Shown: positions 1-7,206 of the stretch, piece by piece
How positions within the stretch are numbered: the stretch's first letter is position 1
Layout of the letters: each line of letters starts with the position of its first letter
DNA from: Lachnospiraceae bacterium UBA7188
GTDB lineage: Bacteria > Bacillota > Clostridia > Lachnospirales > Lachnospiraceae
DNA length: 15,349 bases
Reading direction: 5' to 3'
NCBI GenBank assembly: GCA_002490995.1
Contig: DKVC01000306.1
Location: 1-15,349 of the forward strand
Notes under the pieces: model-generated
Database searches by the model: none
The model's input: the letters and a program-made list of their open reading frames with translations, nothing else
Told to the model about the DNA's origin: nothing
Translations under genes and position numbers: made by a program

Positions 1-1509
1 CTCCATGACATTGGGATACAGCTCTTCCATGATGCCCAGCTGCTCCAGAACATTGTCCAGAGGCTCCCACAGCTCTTCTGCCGTCTTAAATCCCACCAGG
101 GAAGGATCAAGCAGCACCGGTCCCTTTCCCGCAGTCAGCTGTGTCAGCAGCGCGGTCCTGTCATCATAATCGAGCCCTTCCAGTTCAATATAACAGCTGG
201 GATACCGCTTGTTGAATTCCGCCACCACCCCCTGCCAGGCATCCACATCGTACTCATCTACATTCATGGTAATCTTACAAATCGGCACCTTTTCCGTAGT
301 GGGTTCCAGGCACAGGCAGGTATACTGCTCGGAATCGCTGTAAAGAACCGTAATCTTCCCTTTCCCATCCGTCTGTATACCGGATATCCCATGGGCAATG
401 ATGCCGTGTTGGATCCAGGTGTAGAGAATCTCCGGATTCTTCCCGGACAGATCGCTGCGGTACAGGCCGTCCTTATCCGCATACAGCAGACTGTCCTCGT
501 CAAAAAGCGTGACATAATAAAGATTGTTTTCCGGTTTTTCCCAGGAAGCCAGGGTCACCGGCATACCGCTTTCCGCATCCATACACTGCAGGCTCGTCTT
601 CCCCTGGTTTCCTTTCTCTTCCTGCAAAAAAGCCATACGGCCGTCATACAGGGGAACCATGTCCCCGACAGTGCCGTCTTCCGGTGCGTATTCCGCCAGA
701 ATCTCCCCCTCCTGTGACACCACCAGGTATCTTCCCGTCTGCATCACATGGGCAGCCCCGGAACTGTCCGTCCCAAGCTCCCGGATGGTTCCGAGTACCG
801 TACCGATATCTCCTTTCAGGAACTTAAGCGGAAACTCCCTTACCTTTTCCTGGTTTTCGTCCCTCTCCGTAAGAATATAAAGTTCTTCCCCCGTTACCTC
901 ATCTGTTTCAATATTTAAGCCTGCATAATGATCCGTGCCGGCTGCCGGCCCTATTCCCCACAGCTGATTCGCCAGGTCAATTCTTTCCGTCCCCCGCTCC
1001 CCTTCCGAAGATACAAAGGAAAGCTCATCCCAGCATTCCTTCATTTCCGAAAAGAGGTGCTTTTTAAAACAATAGGCTCTGGATACTCCCAGAAAAGAAC
1101 CCGACAATCCCCCTTCTACGGCATTCTCCGGATTTTCCGTCTGCAGGGAAAACCTCGCCACCGCAGAATAAGCATCCAGGGAATTGTCCTTTCCCTCAAG
1201 CGCCTGAACCGCAAAGGGGTCCAGCATATCCCCTTCGCCTGAAGACAGCTCCTGACCCTCCGGTCCGGCAACACCTGAGGCTTCTGCCTCCCGCTCCCTG
1301 TCTGATGCGCCTGAGGCTTCTGCGTTCTGCGTCCCGTCTGATGCGCCTGAGGCTTCTGCGTTCTGCGCCCCGCCTGATGTACCTGACATTTTTGTACCCT
1401 GTGACGCATCCAGGGCGTTCGATGCCTCTTTGTTACCCGCACCGCACCCGCTGAATACTCCCACAAGCATCGCTGTCAAAAGAATGCCGCTGATTGCCTT
1501 CTTCCTCAT
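1..1509 (-). CDS. Extracellular solute-binding lipoprotein, copy 1 (C-terminus outside window)
   Basis: This is the first 503 codons of a secreted lipoprotein that runs off the left edge. The ATG at 1509 follows a GAGGAGG ribosome binding site. The N-terminus (MRKKAISGILLTAMLVG) is a type II signal peptide ending in a lipobox FSGC with Cys22, so the protein should be anchored to the outer face of the membrane. A Ser/Ala/Glu-rich repetitive linker follows. Next come short blade-like segments (for example DGLYRSDLSGKNPEILY) that suggest a beta-propeller. The start of an SBP domain begins at about residue 410 (KITMNV). It is a tandem paralogue of the gene at 1789-4122; over the shared part it is 23 residues longer, and the difference lies mainly in the linker. 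SBPs capture ligands for ABC importers, but no permease gene is nearby, so the substrate is unknown. Confidence 0.88.
   Translation of the reverse strand, partial: MRKKAISGILLTAMLVGVFSGCGAGNKEASNALDASQGTKMSGTSGGAQNAEASGASDGTQNAEASGASDREREAEASGVAGPEGQELSSGEGDMLDPFAVQALEGKDNSLDAYSAVARFSLQTENPENAVEGGLSGSFLGVSRAYCFKKHLFSEMKECWDELSFVSSEGERGTERIDLANQLWGIGPAAGTDHYAGLNIETDEVTGEELYILTERDENQEKVREFPLKFLKGDIGTVLGTIRELGTDSSGAAHVMQTGRYLVVSQEGEILAEYAPEDGTVGDMVPLYDGRMAFLQEEKGNQGKTSLQCMDAESGMPVTLASWEKPENNLYYVTLFDEDSLLYADKDGLYRSDLSGKNPEILYTWIQHGIIAHGISGIQTDGKGKITVLYSDSEQYTCLCLEPTTEKVPICKITMNVDEYDVDAWQGVVAEFNKRYPSCYIELEGLDYDDRTALLTQLTAGKGPVLLDPSLVGFKTAEELWEPLDNVLEQLGIMEELYPNVME
1268..1390 (-). repeat. 36-bp tandem repeat in lipoprotein linker
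   Basis: Two consecutive 36-bp units (1301-1336 and 1337-1372) differ at a single base. A diverged 33-bp relative lies on one side (1268-1300) and a partial unit on the other (from 1373). In frame they encode a 12-residue Ala/Ser/Glu/Asn/Gly-rich repeat (ASDGTQNAEASG) just after the lipidated Cys. Copy 2 has about one unit and copy 3 none recognisable. The repeat accounts for nearly all of the 69-nt length difference between copies 1 and 2 over their shared part. Because the unit is a multiple of three, changes in copy number keep the reading frame. Confidence 0.8.
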
Positions 1510-1635
1510 ATACCTTCTCCTCCTCTTTATTGCGTAGTCCTGTATCATCCAACACACAGCATATTGGAGCTGTATCCCGTTATATCGCTCATCCTTTCCC
1601 ATGATTGGCACTGTGGCAGGCTAATCCCGGTGAGC

Positions 1636-1665
1636 AATATACTCACGTTCAGAAATATTTGCCAA
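1636..1665 (-). promoter_or_regulatory. Candidate SigA promoter with dyad over the -10, SBP copy 1
   Basis: On the minus strand TTGGCA (1660-1665) is followed after 18 nt by TATATT (1636-1641), close to the SigA consensus. The -10 box lies in the centre of the dyad GTGAG-N7-CTCAC (1630-1646). This is the geometry expected of an operator, although a small RNA hairpin is possible. The start codon is about 125 nt downstream, leaving a sizeable 5' leader. Copy 2 keeps both the boxes and the dyad arms. Confidence 0.5.
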
Positions 1666-1681
1666 CATAAATGTATAACGA

Positions 1682-1732
1682 GTGAGCGCTTCTGCGAATC
1701 AGGGGCAGAAAACGGTAAAAGAATGCGCTCAC
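1682..1732. promoter_or_regulatory. Inverted repeat upstream of candidate promoter, copy 1
   Basis: The arms GTGAGCGC (1682-1689) and GCGCTCAC (1725-1732) are perfect 8-bp inverted repeats 35 nt apart, with a smaller TTCTG/CAGAA pair inside. They lie 17-67 bp upstream of the candidate -35, so they are better read as a DNA site for a regulator than as part of the leader RNA. The equivalent in copy 2 (4301-4351) keeps seven of the eight pairs. The binding protein is unknown. Confidence 0.4.
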
Positions 1733-1788
1733 GAGTATGGCTCTCCATTACCTGACAGTTTTATTGTTTACCCTGAAAAGCCTGTCCC

Positions 1789-4122
1789 TCAGTTCCTCTC
1801 CCCCAGGTACAGCCCCAGCCGGTTCTCCAAATGGTCAATGAGCATATCCTCCGTAATGTCACCTGCAAGATACAGATCCAGTTCTTCATACAGGATATTC
1901 CTCGGTTCAAAGAAAGAACCCGGCCTTGCACCGTCAATCAGCTCCAACAGCGTTGCCCTGTCCCGTTCTATATCCATATTGTCTTTCATATTGACCTCAC
2001 CGAAGAAGTACAGGGAAGTTATTGTCGGCATGGAAGCAATCTGCTCATCCAGCACATCCCTGCGTACACTTAGATGATAGCCCCATGTCGCATCCTTTAT
2101 TGCCCGGACATGCGCTTCACGGGAAAGATACAGGGCAAGGAAGGCGGCGGCAGCCTCTTTTTCCTCCTTTGCGGCTGACTTGCGGATTGACAGCATGGTG
2201 GAAGTCTGCATCTGGTGTATGCCCCCATCCTTTGTGGGGAATCCGATGAATCCGGCATTCTCCCCGTATATCTTGCGGTACCCGGCTATATCTTCCGGCC
2301 TGCGGACAGTCAATATATTACATAATGTCTTCCCCTCCAGCAGGGAATCGCCCGGCAATACACCTTCCTCACTGCTGCAGTACTTCCCCATCAGTTCCAG
2401 AACCTGACGGAATCTGTCGCTGTCAAAATGCAGCCCTCCCGTTTCCTCATCCGTAACTATAAAATAGCAGTCTTCCAGTCCATGGCTCAGCAGAGAAAGG
2501 AGCTGAGTCGCCCCGTTATCCCTGTCATAATAATTGCAGACCGCTTCCAGCCCAAGCGTACCCTGGGCGTACTGCATAAAGGTATCGAAGTCCCAGTCCT
2601 CAAGATCCGGATCCCAGGCAACCACCGTCTCCAGATAAAAATCCCTCACAATCCCATACAGGGTTCCGTTGATTTTCCCCATCTCCATGACATTGGGATA
2701 CAGCTCTTCCATGATGCCCAGCTGCTCCAGAACATTGTCCAGAGGCTCCCACAGTTCTTCCGTCGCCGCAAAATCCACCAAGGAGGTATCAAGCAACACC
2801 GGTCCCTTTCCCGCAGTCAGCTGTGTCAGCAACACGGTTCTGTCATCATAATCGAGCCCCACCAATTCAATATAACAGCTGGGATACCGTTTGTTGAACT
2901 CCGCAACTACCCCCTGCCAGGCTTCCACATCGTTCTCCCTTACATTCATGGTGATCTTACAGACCGGCACCTCTTCCGTAGTGGGTTCCAGGCACAGGCA
3001 GGTGTACTGATCTGAGTCGCTGTAAAGAACCGTAATCTTCCCTTCCCCGTCCGTCTGTATACCGGATATCCCATGGGCAATGATGCCATGTTGGACCCAG
3101 GTATAGAGAATCTCCGGATTCTTCCCGGACAGGTCGCTGCGGTACAGGCCGTCCTTATCCGCATACAGCAGGCTGTCTCCATCAAAAAGCGTGACATAAT
3201 AAATATTGTTTTCCGGTTTTTCCCAGGCAGCCAGGGTTACCGGCATACCGCTTTCCGCATCCATACACCGCAGGCTCATCTCCCCCTGCTTCCCTTTCCC
3301 TTCCTGCCAGAAAGCCATATGGCCGTCATACAGGGGAACCATGTCCCTGATGGTGCCGTCTTCCGGGGCATATTCCGCCAGGATCTCCCCCTCCTGTGAC
3401 ACCACCAGGTATCTTCCTCCCTGCACCAGATGGGCAGCCCCGGAACTGTCCGCCCCAAACTCCTGGATCGTTTCATTTACCGTGCCAATATCCCCTTCCA
3501 GGAACTTAAGCGGAAACTCCCTTACCTTCTCCTGGTTTTCGTCCCTTTCCGTAAGAATATAAAGCTCTTCCCCCGTTACCTCATCCGCTTCAGTATTTAA
3601 GCCTACATAATGGTCCGTGCCGGCTGCCGGCCCTACTCCCCACAGTTGGTTTACCAGGTCGATTCTTTCCGTGCCCCTCTCCCCTTCTATAGACACAAAG
3701 GAAACCTCGTCCCAGCTTTCATATGCATTTGAATAGAGGTGCTTTATAAAACAATAAGCCCTGGTGGTTCCCAGAAACGAATCCGACAATACCCCGTCCA
3801 TGGCATCCTCCGGATTTTCCGTCTGCAGGGAAAATCTCGCCACAGCAGAATAAGCATCCAGGGAATTGTCCTTTCCTTCAAGCGCCTGGACTGCAAAGGG
3901 ATCCAGCATGTCCCCTTCGCCCGAAGACAGCTCCCGGCTCCCTGACCCGGCAGCGCCTGTCGAGACTTCTGCGTTCCGCGTCCCGTCTGATGCGCCTGAC
4001 ATTTTTGTGCCCTGTGACGTATCCAGGGCGTTCGATGCCTCTTTGTTACCCGCACCGCACCCGCTGAACGCTCCCACAAGCATCGCTGTCAAAAGAATGC
4101 CGCTGATTGCCTTCTTCCTCAT
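1789..4122 (-). CDS. Extracellular solute-binding lipoprotein with propeller-like N-terminal half, copy 2 (intact)
   Basis: This 777-residue protein has a type II signal peptide with lipobox FSGC (Cys22). A short Ser/Gly-rich linker (about 30-70) follows, then blade-like repeats (about 170-385; for example SLLYADKDGLYRSDLSGKN at about 317-335). The SBP domain runs from about 388 to the end (KITMNV, AEFNKRYP, LLTQLTAGKGP, KINGTLYGI, and a C-terminal segment with KEEKEAAAAFLALYLS). It is about twice the length of a usual SBP, so the N-terminal half is an added module. The ATG at 4122 has GAGGAGG upstream. Residues GPVLLDT stand where many SBPs have GPDL. By family it should bind an oligosaccharide or similar solute outside the cell. 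With no permease nearby, it may serve a distant transporter or act as a sensor; that part is inference. Confidence 0.9.
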   Translation of the reverse strand: MRKKAISGILLTAMLVGAFSGCGAGNKEASNALDTSQGTKMSGASDGTRNAEVSTGAAGSGSRELSSGEGDMLDPFAVQALEGKDNSLDAYSAVARFSLQTENPEDAMDGVLSDSFLGTTRAYCFIKHLYSNAYESWDEVSFVSIEGERGTERIDLVNQLWGVGPAAGTDHYVGLNTEADEVTGEELYILTERDENQEKVREFPLKFLEGDIGTVNETIQEFGADSSGAAHLVQGGRYLVVSQEGEILAEYAPEDGTIRDMVPLYDGHMAFWQEGKGKQGEMSLRCMDAESGMPVTLAAWEKPENNIYYVTLFDGDSLLYADKDGLYRSDLSGKNPEILYTWVQHGIIAHGISGIQTDGEGKITVLYSDSDQYTCLCLEPTTEEVPVCKITMNVRENDVEAWQGVVAEFNKRYPSCYIELVGLDYDDRTVLLTQLTAGKGPVLLDTSLVDFAATEELWEPLDNVLEQLGIMEELYPNVMEMGKINGTLYGIVRDFYLETVVAWDPDLEDWDFDTFMQYAQGTLGLEAVCNYYDRDNGATQLLSLLSHGLEDCYFIVTDEETGGLHFDSDRFRQVLELMGKYCSSEEGVLPGDSLLEGKTLCNILTVRRPEDIAGYRKIYGENAGFIGFPTKDGGIHQMQTSTMLSIRKSAAKEEKEAAAAFLALYLSREAHVRAIKDATWGYHLSVRRDVLDEQIASMPTITSLYFFGEVNMKDNMDIERDRATLLELIDGARPGSFFEPRNILYEELDLYLAGDITEDMLIDHLENRLGLYLGERN

Positions 4123-4251
4123 AATACCTTCTCCTCCTCTTTATTGCGTAGTCCTGTATCATCCAACACACAGCATATTGGAGCTGTATCCCGTTATATC
4201 GCTCATACTTTCCCATGATTGGCACTGTGGCAGGCTAATCCCGGTGAGCAA

Positions 4252-4281
4252 TATATACTCACGTTCAGAAACATTTGCCAA
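4252..4281 (-). promoter_or_regulatory. Candidate SigA promoter with dyad over the -10, SBP copy 2
   Basis: TTGGCA (4276-4281) is followed after 18 nt by TATATA (4252-4257), with TATATT also available at 20 nt spacing. The dyad GTGAG/CTCAC (4244-4262) has a 9-nt centre, against 7 nt in copy 1. The arms are unchanged while the centre has gained two bases, which could change promoter strength or operator fit. Confidence 0.45.
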
Positions 4282-4300
4282 CATAAATGTATAACAACGA

Positions 4301-4351
4301 GTGAGCGCTTCTGCGAATCAGGGACAGAAAACGGTAAAAGAATGCGCTCAT
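4301..4351. promoter_or_regulatory. Inverted repeat upstream of candidate promoter, copy 2
   Basis: GTGAGCGC (4301-4308) faces GCGCTCAT (4344-4351). Seven of eight positions pair. It is the counterpart of 1682-1732 at the same distance from the start codon, allowing for the indels. Confidence 0.35.
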
Positions 4352-4422
4352 GAGTATGGCTCTCCATTACCTGACAGTTTTATTGTAGCAAAATGCTTTT
4401 TAATAAAAAACAGGGGAATCCT

Positions 4423-4942
4423 TTAAGATTTGTTTAAGACGAAACAAAAAAGTCTTCCGGCAGAAACCGAAAAACTCTTAAAAATAAACAGCAGGTATTC
4501 CAGGAACTCCCAGGCGCCTTCTTTATATTCGGAGGCACTGTTTATGGCAAACCTTGCCAACATGGAGAGAATAAATGATAATATATCCATACAGCACACC
4601 CCTTCCTGTCACCAGTTTAGGGACGGTAAATGCTTTTTACTTTCTTGACCCTTAAGTCGGATAATAAGACACCAGCTCCTCAAAAGCGTAGTGTTTCGCC
4701 AGATCCTCCGCATAGAAACCGGCTGTGTTAACCAGGTCAGGACCCGCGCCCTGCCTGAGCATTTCTCCCATATCCTGCAGCTCCTCCAGCGTATAATCGG
4801 CATGCCACAGCAGCTTCCCGTCCGGGGCGGATGCGCTGTCCTGATCATGATTGATTCCGTCATCTGGTTTTTCACTCCGATTCTGTGTCGGAATCTCCTC
4901 CGGAACCTTATGTGTCTCAGACCGGTTATCTCCCTCATCCAA
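4423..4942 (-). pseudogene. Decayed remnants of another solute-binding protein
   Basis: Two pieces on the minus strand look like collinear fragments of one SBP. The first, 4652-4942 (96 codons, TTG as the only possible start), holds LEELQDMGEMLRQGAGPDLV and then AGFYAEDLAKHYAFEELVSY, which resembles the GPDL region in the middle of family members. The second, 4423-4590 (55 codons), holds INSASEYKEGAWEFLEYLL, the typical SBP C-terminal KEGAWEFL motif, and then runs into unrelated residues. About 180 residues expected between them are missing and stops intervene. The retained GPDL, absent from the three large copies, suggests a different subfamily. Neither piece has a convincing ribosome binding site. 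The assignment rests on motif recognition only. Confidence 0.5.
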
Positions 4943-6878
4943 AGCAGGCTCCGGGATATCCCGGAGCCCGCACGTACATGCCGGAAGCCCTCATTTCGTG
5001 TAAGCCTCCCTCCTTTGCAGGAAATCCGATGTAACGGACATCCTCCCCATATATCCTGCGATATGCAGCCACATGCTCCGGTTTATAGATATACAATACA
5101 TCGCATAGCGTTTTCCCCTCCAACAGAGAATTGCCCGGTTGTATCCCTTCCTTACTGCGACAGTACTTCTTCACCAGCTCCAGAACCTGACGGAATCTGT
5201 CACTTCCAAAATGCAGCTCTCCTGTTTCCTCCTCCGCGATCATAAAATAGCAGTCATCCAGTCCGTGATTCAGCAAAGCTATCAGCTGATACGGCCCGCT
5301 TTCACTGTCATAATAATTGCAGACCGCTTCCAGTCCTGGCGTATCCTGGACACACTGCATAAAAGTATCGAAATCCCAGTCCTCAAGATCCGAATCCCCC
5401 ACAACCGCTGTCTCCAGAACAAAGTCACTCACAATCCCATACAGGATTCCATTGATCTTCCCCATCTCCATGACATTGGGATACAACTCTTCCATGATGC
5501 CCAGCTGCTCCAGAACATTGTCCAGAGGCTCCCACAGCTCTTCCATCTCTTCAAAGCCCACCAGAGAAGGATCAAGCAGTACCGGTCCACCTCCCGCAGT
5601 CAGTTGTGTCAGCAGCGTGGTTTCGTCATTATTATCGCTCCCCACCAGTTCAACATAACAGCTTGGATATTGCTTGTTAAACTCCGCAACCGCCCACTGA
5701 TAAGCATCCATATTATAATCTTTTACATTCATGGCAATTCTACAAATCGGCACTTCTTCCGCAGTTGGTTCCAGACACAAGTAGGTATACTGATCGGAAT
5801 CGCTGTAAAGAATCGCAATCTTCCTTTCCCCGTCCGTCTGTATACCGGATATCCCCTGGGCAATAATCCCGTGATGAATCCAGCTGTAGAGAAGCTCCGG
5901 ATTCTTTCCGGACAAGTCGCTACGGTACAGGCCGTCTTTATCTGCATACAGCAGACTGACTTCGTCAAAAAGCGTTACATAATAAATATTATTTTTCGGT
6001 TTTCCCCAAGCAGCCAGGGTCACCGGCTTACCGCTTTCCACATCCATACACTGCAGATTCATCTCCCCCTGCTCCCCTTCCTGCAAAAAAGCAGCACGGC
6101 CATCGTACAGAGGAACCACTTCCCTAATCCTGCCGTCTTCCGGTACGTATTCCGCCAGGATTTCGCCTTTCTGTGACACAAGCAGATACTTTCCCCTCCA
6201 TATCAGGCTGGCTGTTCCTGACTGATCCACCATAAAACCTGAGAGACCCGTAAGTATTTCACCTATTTCCCCACTCAGGAAATTCAAGGGAAACTCCCTT
6301 AATTCTTCATGGTTTTCGTCTCTCTCCATAAGAATGTATCGGTCTTCCTCCACGCCATCCTCTGATTTAATCTGAAAGCTCACATAATGGTCTGTGCCGG
6401 CTACCGGTCCTACTCCCCACAGCTGGTTCTTAAGGCCAAAGCTTTCCGTCCCTCGCTCCCCTTCAGTAGCCACGTAAGAAAGCTCATCCCAGCTTTCAGC
6501 CGCAGTTGAAAAAAGATGTTTTTTAAAACAATAGGCTCTTGAGACCCCCAGAAAAGAACCTGACCCTCCCCCTTCCAGGACATTCTCCGGATTTTCCGTC
6601 CGCAGGGAGAGCCTCGCCACCGCAGACCAGGCATCCAGGGAATTGTCCCTTCCCTCAAGCGCCTGAACCGCAAATGGATCAAGTATGCCCTCTGCTCCTA
6701 CAGACAATTCCCGACTGTCCGCTCCGGTAGCATCCTGTGCCGTACCTAATACAACTGACGATTCTGTACCCTGTACCGCATCCGGGGGATCTGATGTTTC
6801 CTGGTTCCTTGCCCCGCACCCGCTAAACACTCCCGCCAGCATTGTTGCCAGAAGAATGCTGCTGATTGCCTTCTTCAT
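4935..6878 (-). CDS. Extracellular solute-binding lipoprotein, copy 3 (C-terminally truncated)
   Basis: This 647-residue paralogue of the 1789-4122 protein has signal peptide MKKAISSILLATMLAGVFSGC with the lipid-attachment Cys at 21. The linker is shorter and lacks the 12-residue repeats. The propeller-like region and most of the SBP domain are present. I chose ATG 6878 because GGGGAGGAGG (6883-6892) lies just upstream; an in-frame start at 6926 would put 16 non-signal residues before the Lys-Lys. Homology to copy 2 ends at about its residue 643 (HEMRASGM against HQMQTSTM). The last 13 residues are unrelated and come partly from a 22-bp palindrome, so about 134 C-terminal residues are lost. 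The open frame is otherwise clean. Whether the protein still folds is uncertain, since part of an SBP lobe is missing. Confidence 0.85.
   Translation of the reverse strand: MKKAISSILLATMLAGVFSGCGARNQETSDPPDAVQGTESSVVLGTAQDATGADSRELSVGAEGILDPFAVQALEGRDNSLDAWSAVARLSLRTENPENVLEGGGSGSFLGVSRAYCFKKHLFSTAAESWDELSYVATEGERGTESFGLKNQLWGVGPVAGTDHYVSFQIKSEDGVEEDRYILMERDENHEELREFPLNFLSGEIGEILTGLSGFMVDQSGTASLIWRGKYLLVSQKGEILAEYVPEDGRIREVVPLYDGRAAFLQEGEQGEMNLQCMDVESGKPVTLAAWGKPKNNIYYVTLFDEVSLLYADKDGLYRSDLSGKNPELLYSWIHHGIIAQGISGIQTDGERKIAILYSDSDQYTYLCLEPTAEEVPICRIAMNVKDYNMDAYQWAVAEFNKQYPSCYVELVGSDNNDETTLLTQLTAGGGPVLLDPSLVGFEEMEELWEPLDNVLEQLGIMEELYPNVMEMGKINGILYGIVSDFVLETAVVGDSDLEDWDFDTFMQCVQDTPGLEAVCNYYDSESGPYQLIALLNHGLDDCYFMIAEEETGELHFGSDRFRQVLELVKKYCRSKEGIQPGNSLLEGKTLCDVLYIYKPEHVAAYRRIYGEDVRYIGFPAKEGGLHEMRASGMYVRAPGYPGACFG
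4947..4968. repeat. Perfect 22-bp palindrome at the truncation point of SBP copy 3
   Basis: Each arm is GGCTCCGGGAT or its reverse complement, with no unpaired centre. It overlaps the last codons of copy 3, exactly where its similarity to copy 2 is lost, and it precedes the decayed SBP fragments. No T-run follows on either strand, so it is not a standard terminator. It looks like a junction scar or a protein or recombinase site. Confidence 0.75.
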
Positions 6879-6909
6879 AAAACCTCCTCCCCTTATGCTA
6901 TACCCAAAA

Positions 6910-6940
6910 TGGCATAACAGAGACAAAACCTGCTATGCCA
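6910..6940. promoter_or_regulatory. Dyad upstream of SBP copy 3
   Basis: TGGCATA (6910-6916) and TATGCCA (6934-6940) are perfect 7-bp inverted repeats 17 nt apart, 32-62 bp upstream of the copy 3 start codon. The position suits an operator. A weak TTGTCT-N18-TATAGC pair (6897-6926) overlaps it but would leave almost no leader, so I do not claim a promoter. This upstream region is unrelated to those of copies 1 and 2. Confidence 0.35.
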
Positions 6941-7114
6941 CTTAAGTCACCTATTGCAAAGAACTGCTAATGATAGCTCATTTTCATCTCTTAGTATCCC
7001 AATATATGTTAATTAACACTATGCCTAACGGGATCTCTCACAATAGTACATACAAAAGGCCAGACAATTGCATCCTACTCTGGCACTATTACTTCAACAA
7101 ACTGATTTTCGATA

Positions 7115-7157
7115 CTGCCTGTAAACACTCCTTTTTTTCGGTGTTATCTACAGGCAG
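7115..7157. other. Strong hairpin between Uma2 gene and SBP copy 3
   Basis: CTGCCTGTA (7115-7123) pairs perfectly with TACAGGCAG (7149-7157). Inside, AACAC (7124-7128) pairs with GTGTT (7141-7145), leaving a 3-nt bulge and a 12-nt T-rich loop. Neither strand shows a T-run directly after the stem, so it is not a canonical terminator, though it could still stabilise or end the upstream message. It is the main feature of the gene-free stretch 6879-7206, which otherwise holds only the dyad at 6910-6940 and a short palindrome at 7170-7181. Confidence 0.5.
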
Positions 7158-7169
7158 CATCTTATTCCC

Positions 7170-7181
7170 TCCGGATCCGGA
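7170..7181. repeat. 12-bp palindrome TCCGGATCCGGA
   Basis: A perfect GC-rich 12-bp palindrome lies in otherwise AT-rich intergenic DNA, 26 bp downstream of the Uma2-family stop codon and next to the hairpin at 7115-7157. Its function is unknown and it may be chance. Confidence 0.35.
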
Positions 7182-7206
7182 TGCCCCTTAAAAGTTTTCT
7201 CCTGTT

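Larger units (their letters stand above)
1510..1768 (-). repeat. Duplicated upstream region, copy 1
   Basis: This block upstream of SBP copy 1 is nearly identical to 4123-4386 upstream of SBP copy 2. I count four substitutions and three small indels (1, 2 and 3 nt). The indels would break any reading frame, so the block is non-coding. It holds a candidate promoter and two dyads. Similarity stops abruptly near 1768/4386, which marks one edge of the duplicated unit. Apart from these elements I see no gene in the stretch between 1510 and 1788. Confidence 0.85.
4123..4386 (-). repeat. Duplicated upstream region, copy 2
   Basis: This is the second copy of the non-coding block described at 1510-1768. 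Its similarity to copy 1 is clearly higher than that of much of the adjoining coding sequence. After 4386 the two loci diverge completely: this copy continues into decayed SBP sequence, whereas copy 1 continues to the end of the SBP copy 2 gene. Confidence 0.85.

Noticed and set aside
1268..1390. Possible CRISPR-like array
   Set aside because: The repeats are directly adjacent with no unique spacers, in frame, and encode a lipoprotein linker.
1545..1748. Possible 67-codon small protein upstream of SBP copy 1
   Set aside because: The near-identical block upstream of copy 2 has 2-nt and 3-nt insertions that break the frame, so the block is conserved as non-coding DNA.
4947..4968. Palindrome as a Rho-independent terminator
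   Set aside because: There is no loop-forming centre and no T-run on either side, and it overlaps the coding end of SBP copy 3.
5139..6176. Plus-strand open frame of 345 codons
   Set aside because: It is antisense to SBP copy 3. Similar shadow frames occur opposite copies 1 and 2, which shows that they follow from the codon usage of the real genes.
6879..6926. Upstream in-frame start for SBP copy 3 at 6926
   Set aside because: It would place 16 residues before the signal peptide and ignore the strong GGGGAGGAGG site that precedes ATG 6878.
6970..7191. Plus-strand 73-codon frame in the SBP copy 3/Uma2 gap
   Set aside because: No convincing ribosome binding site, and it would run through the hairpin at 7115-7157. 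The composition is not protein-like.
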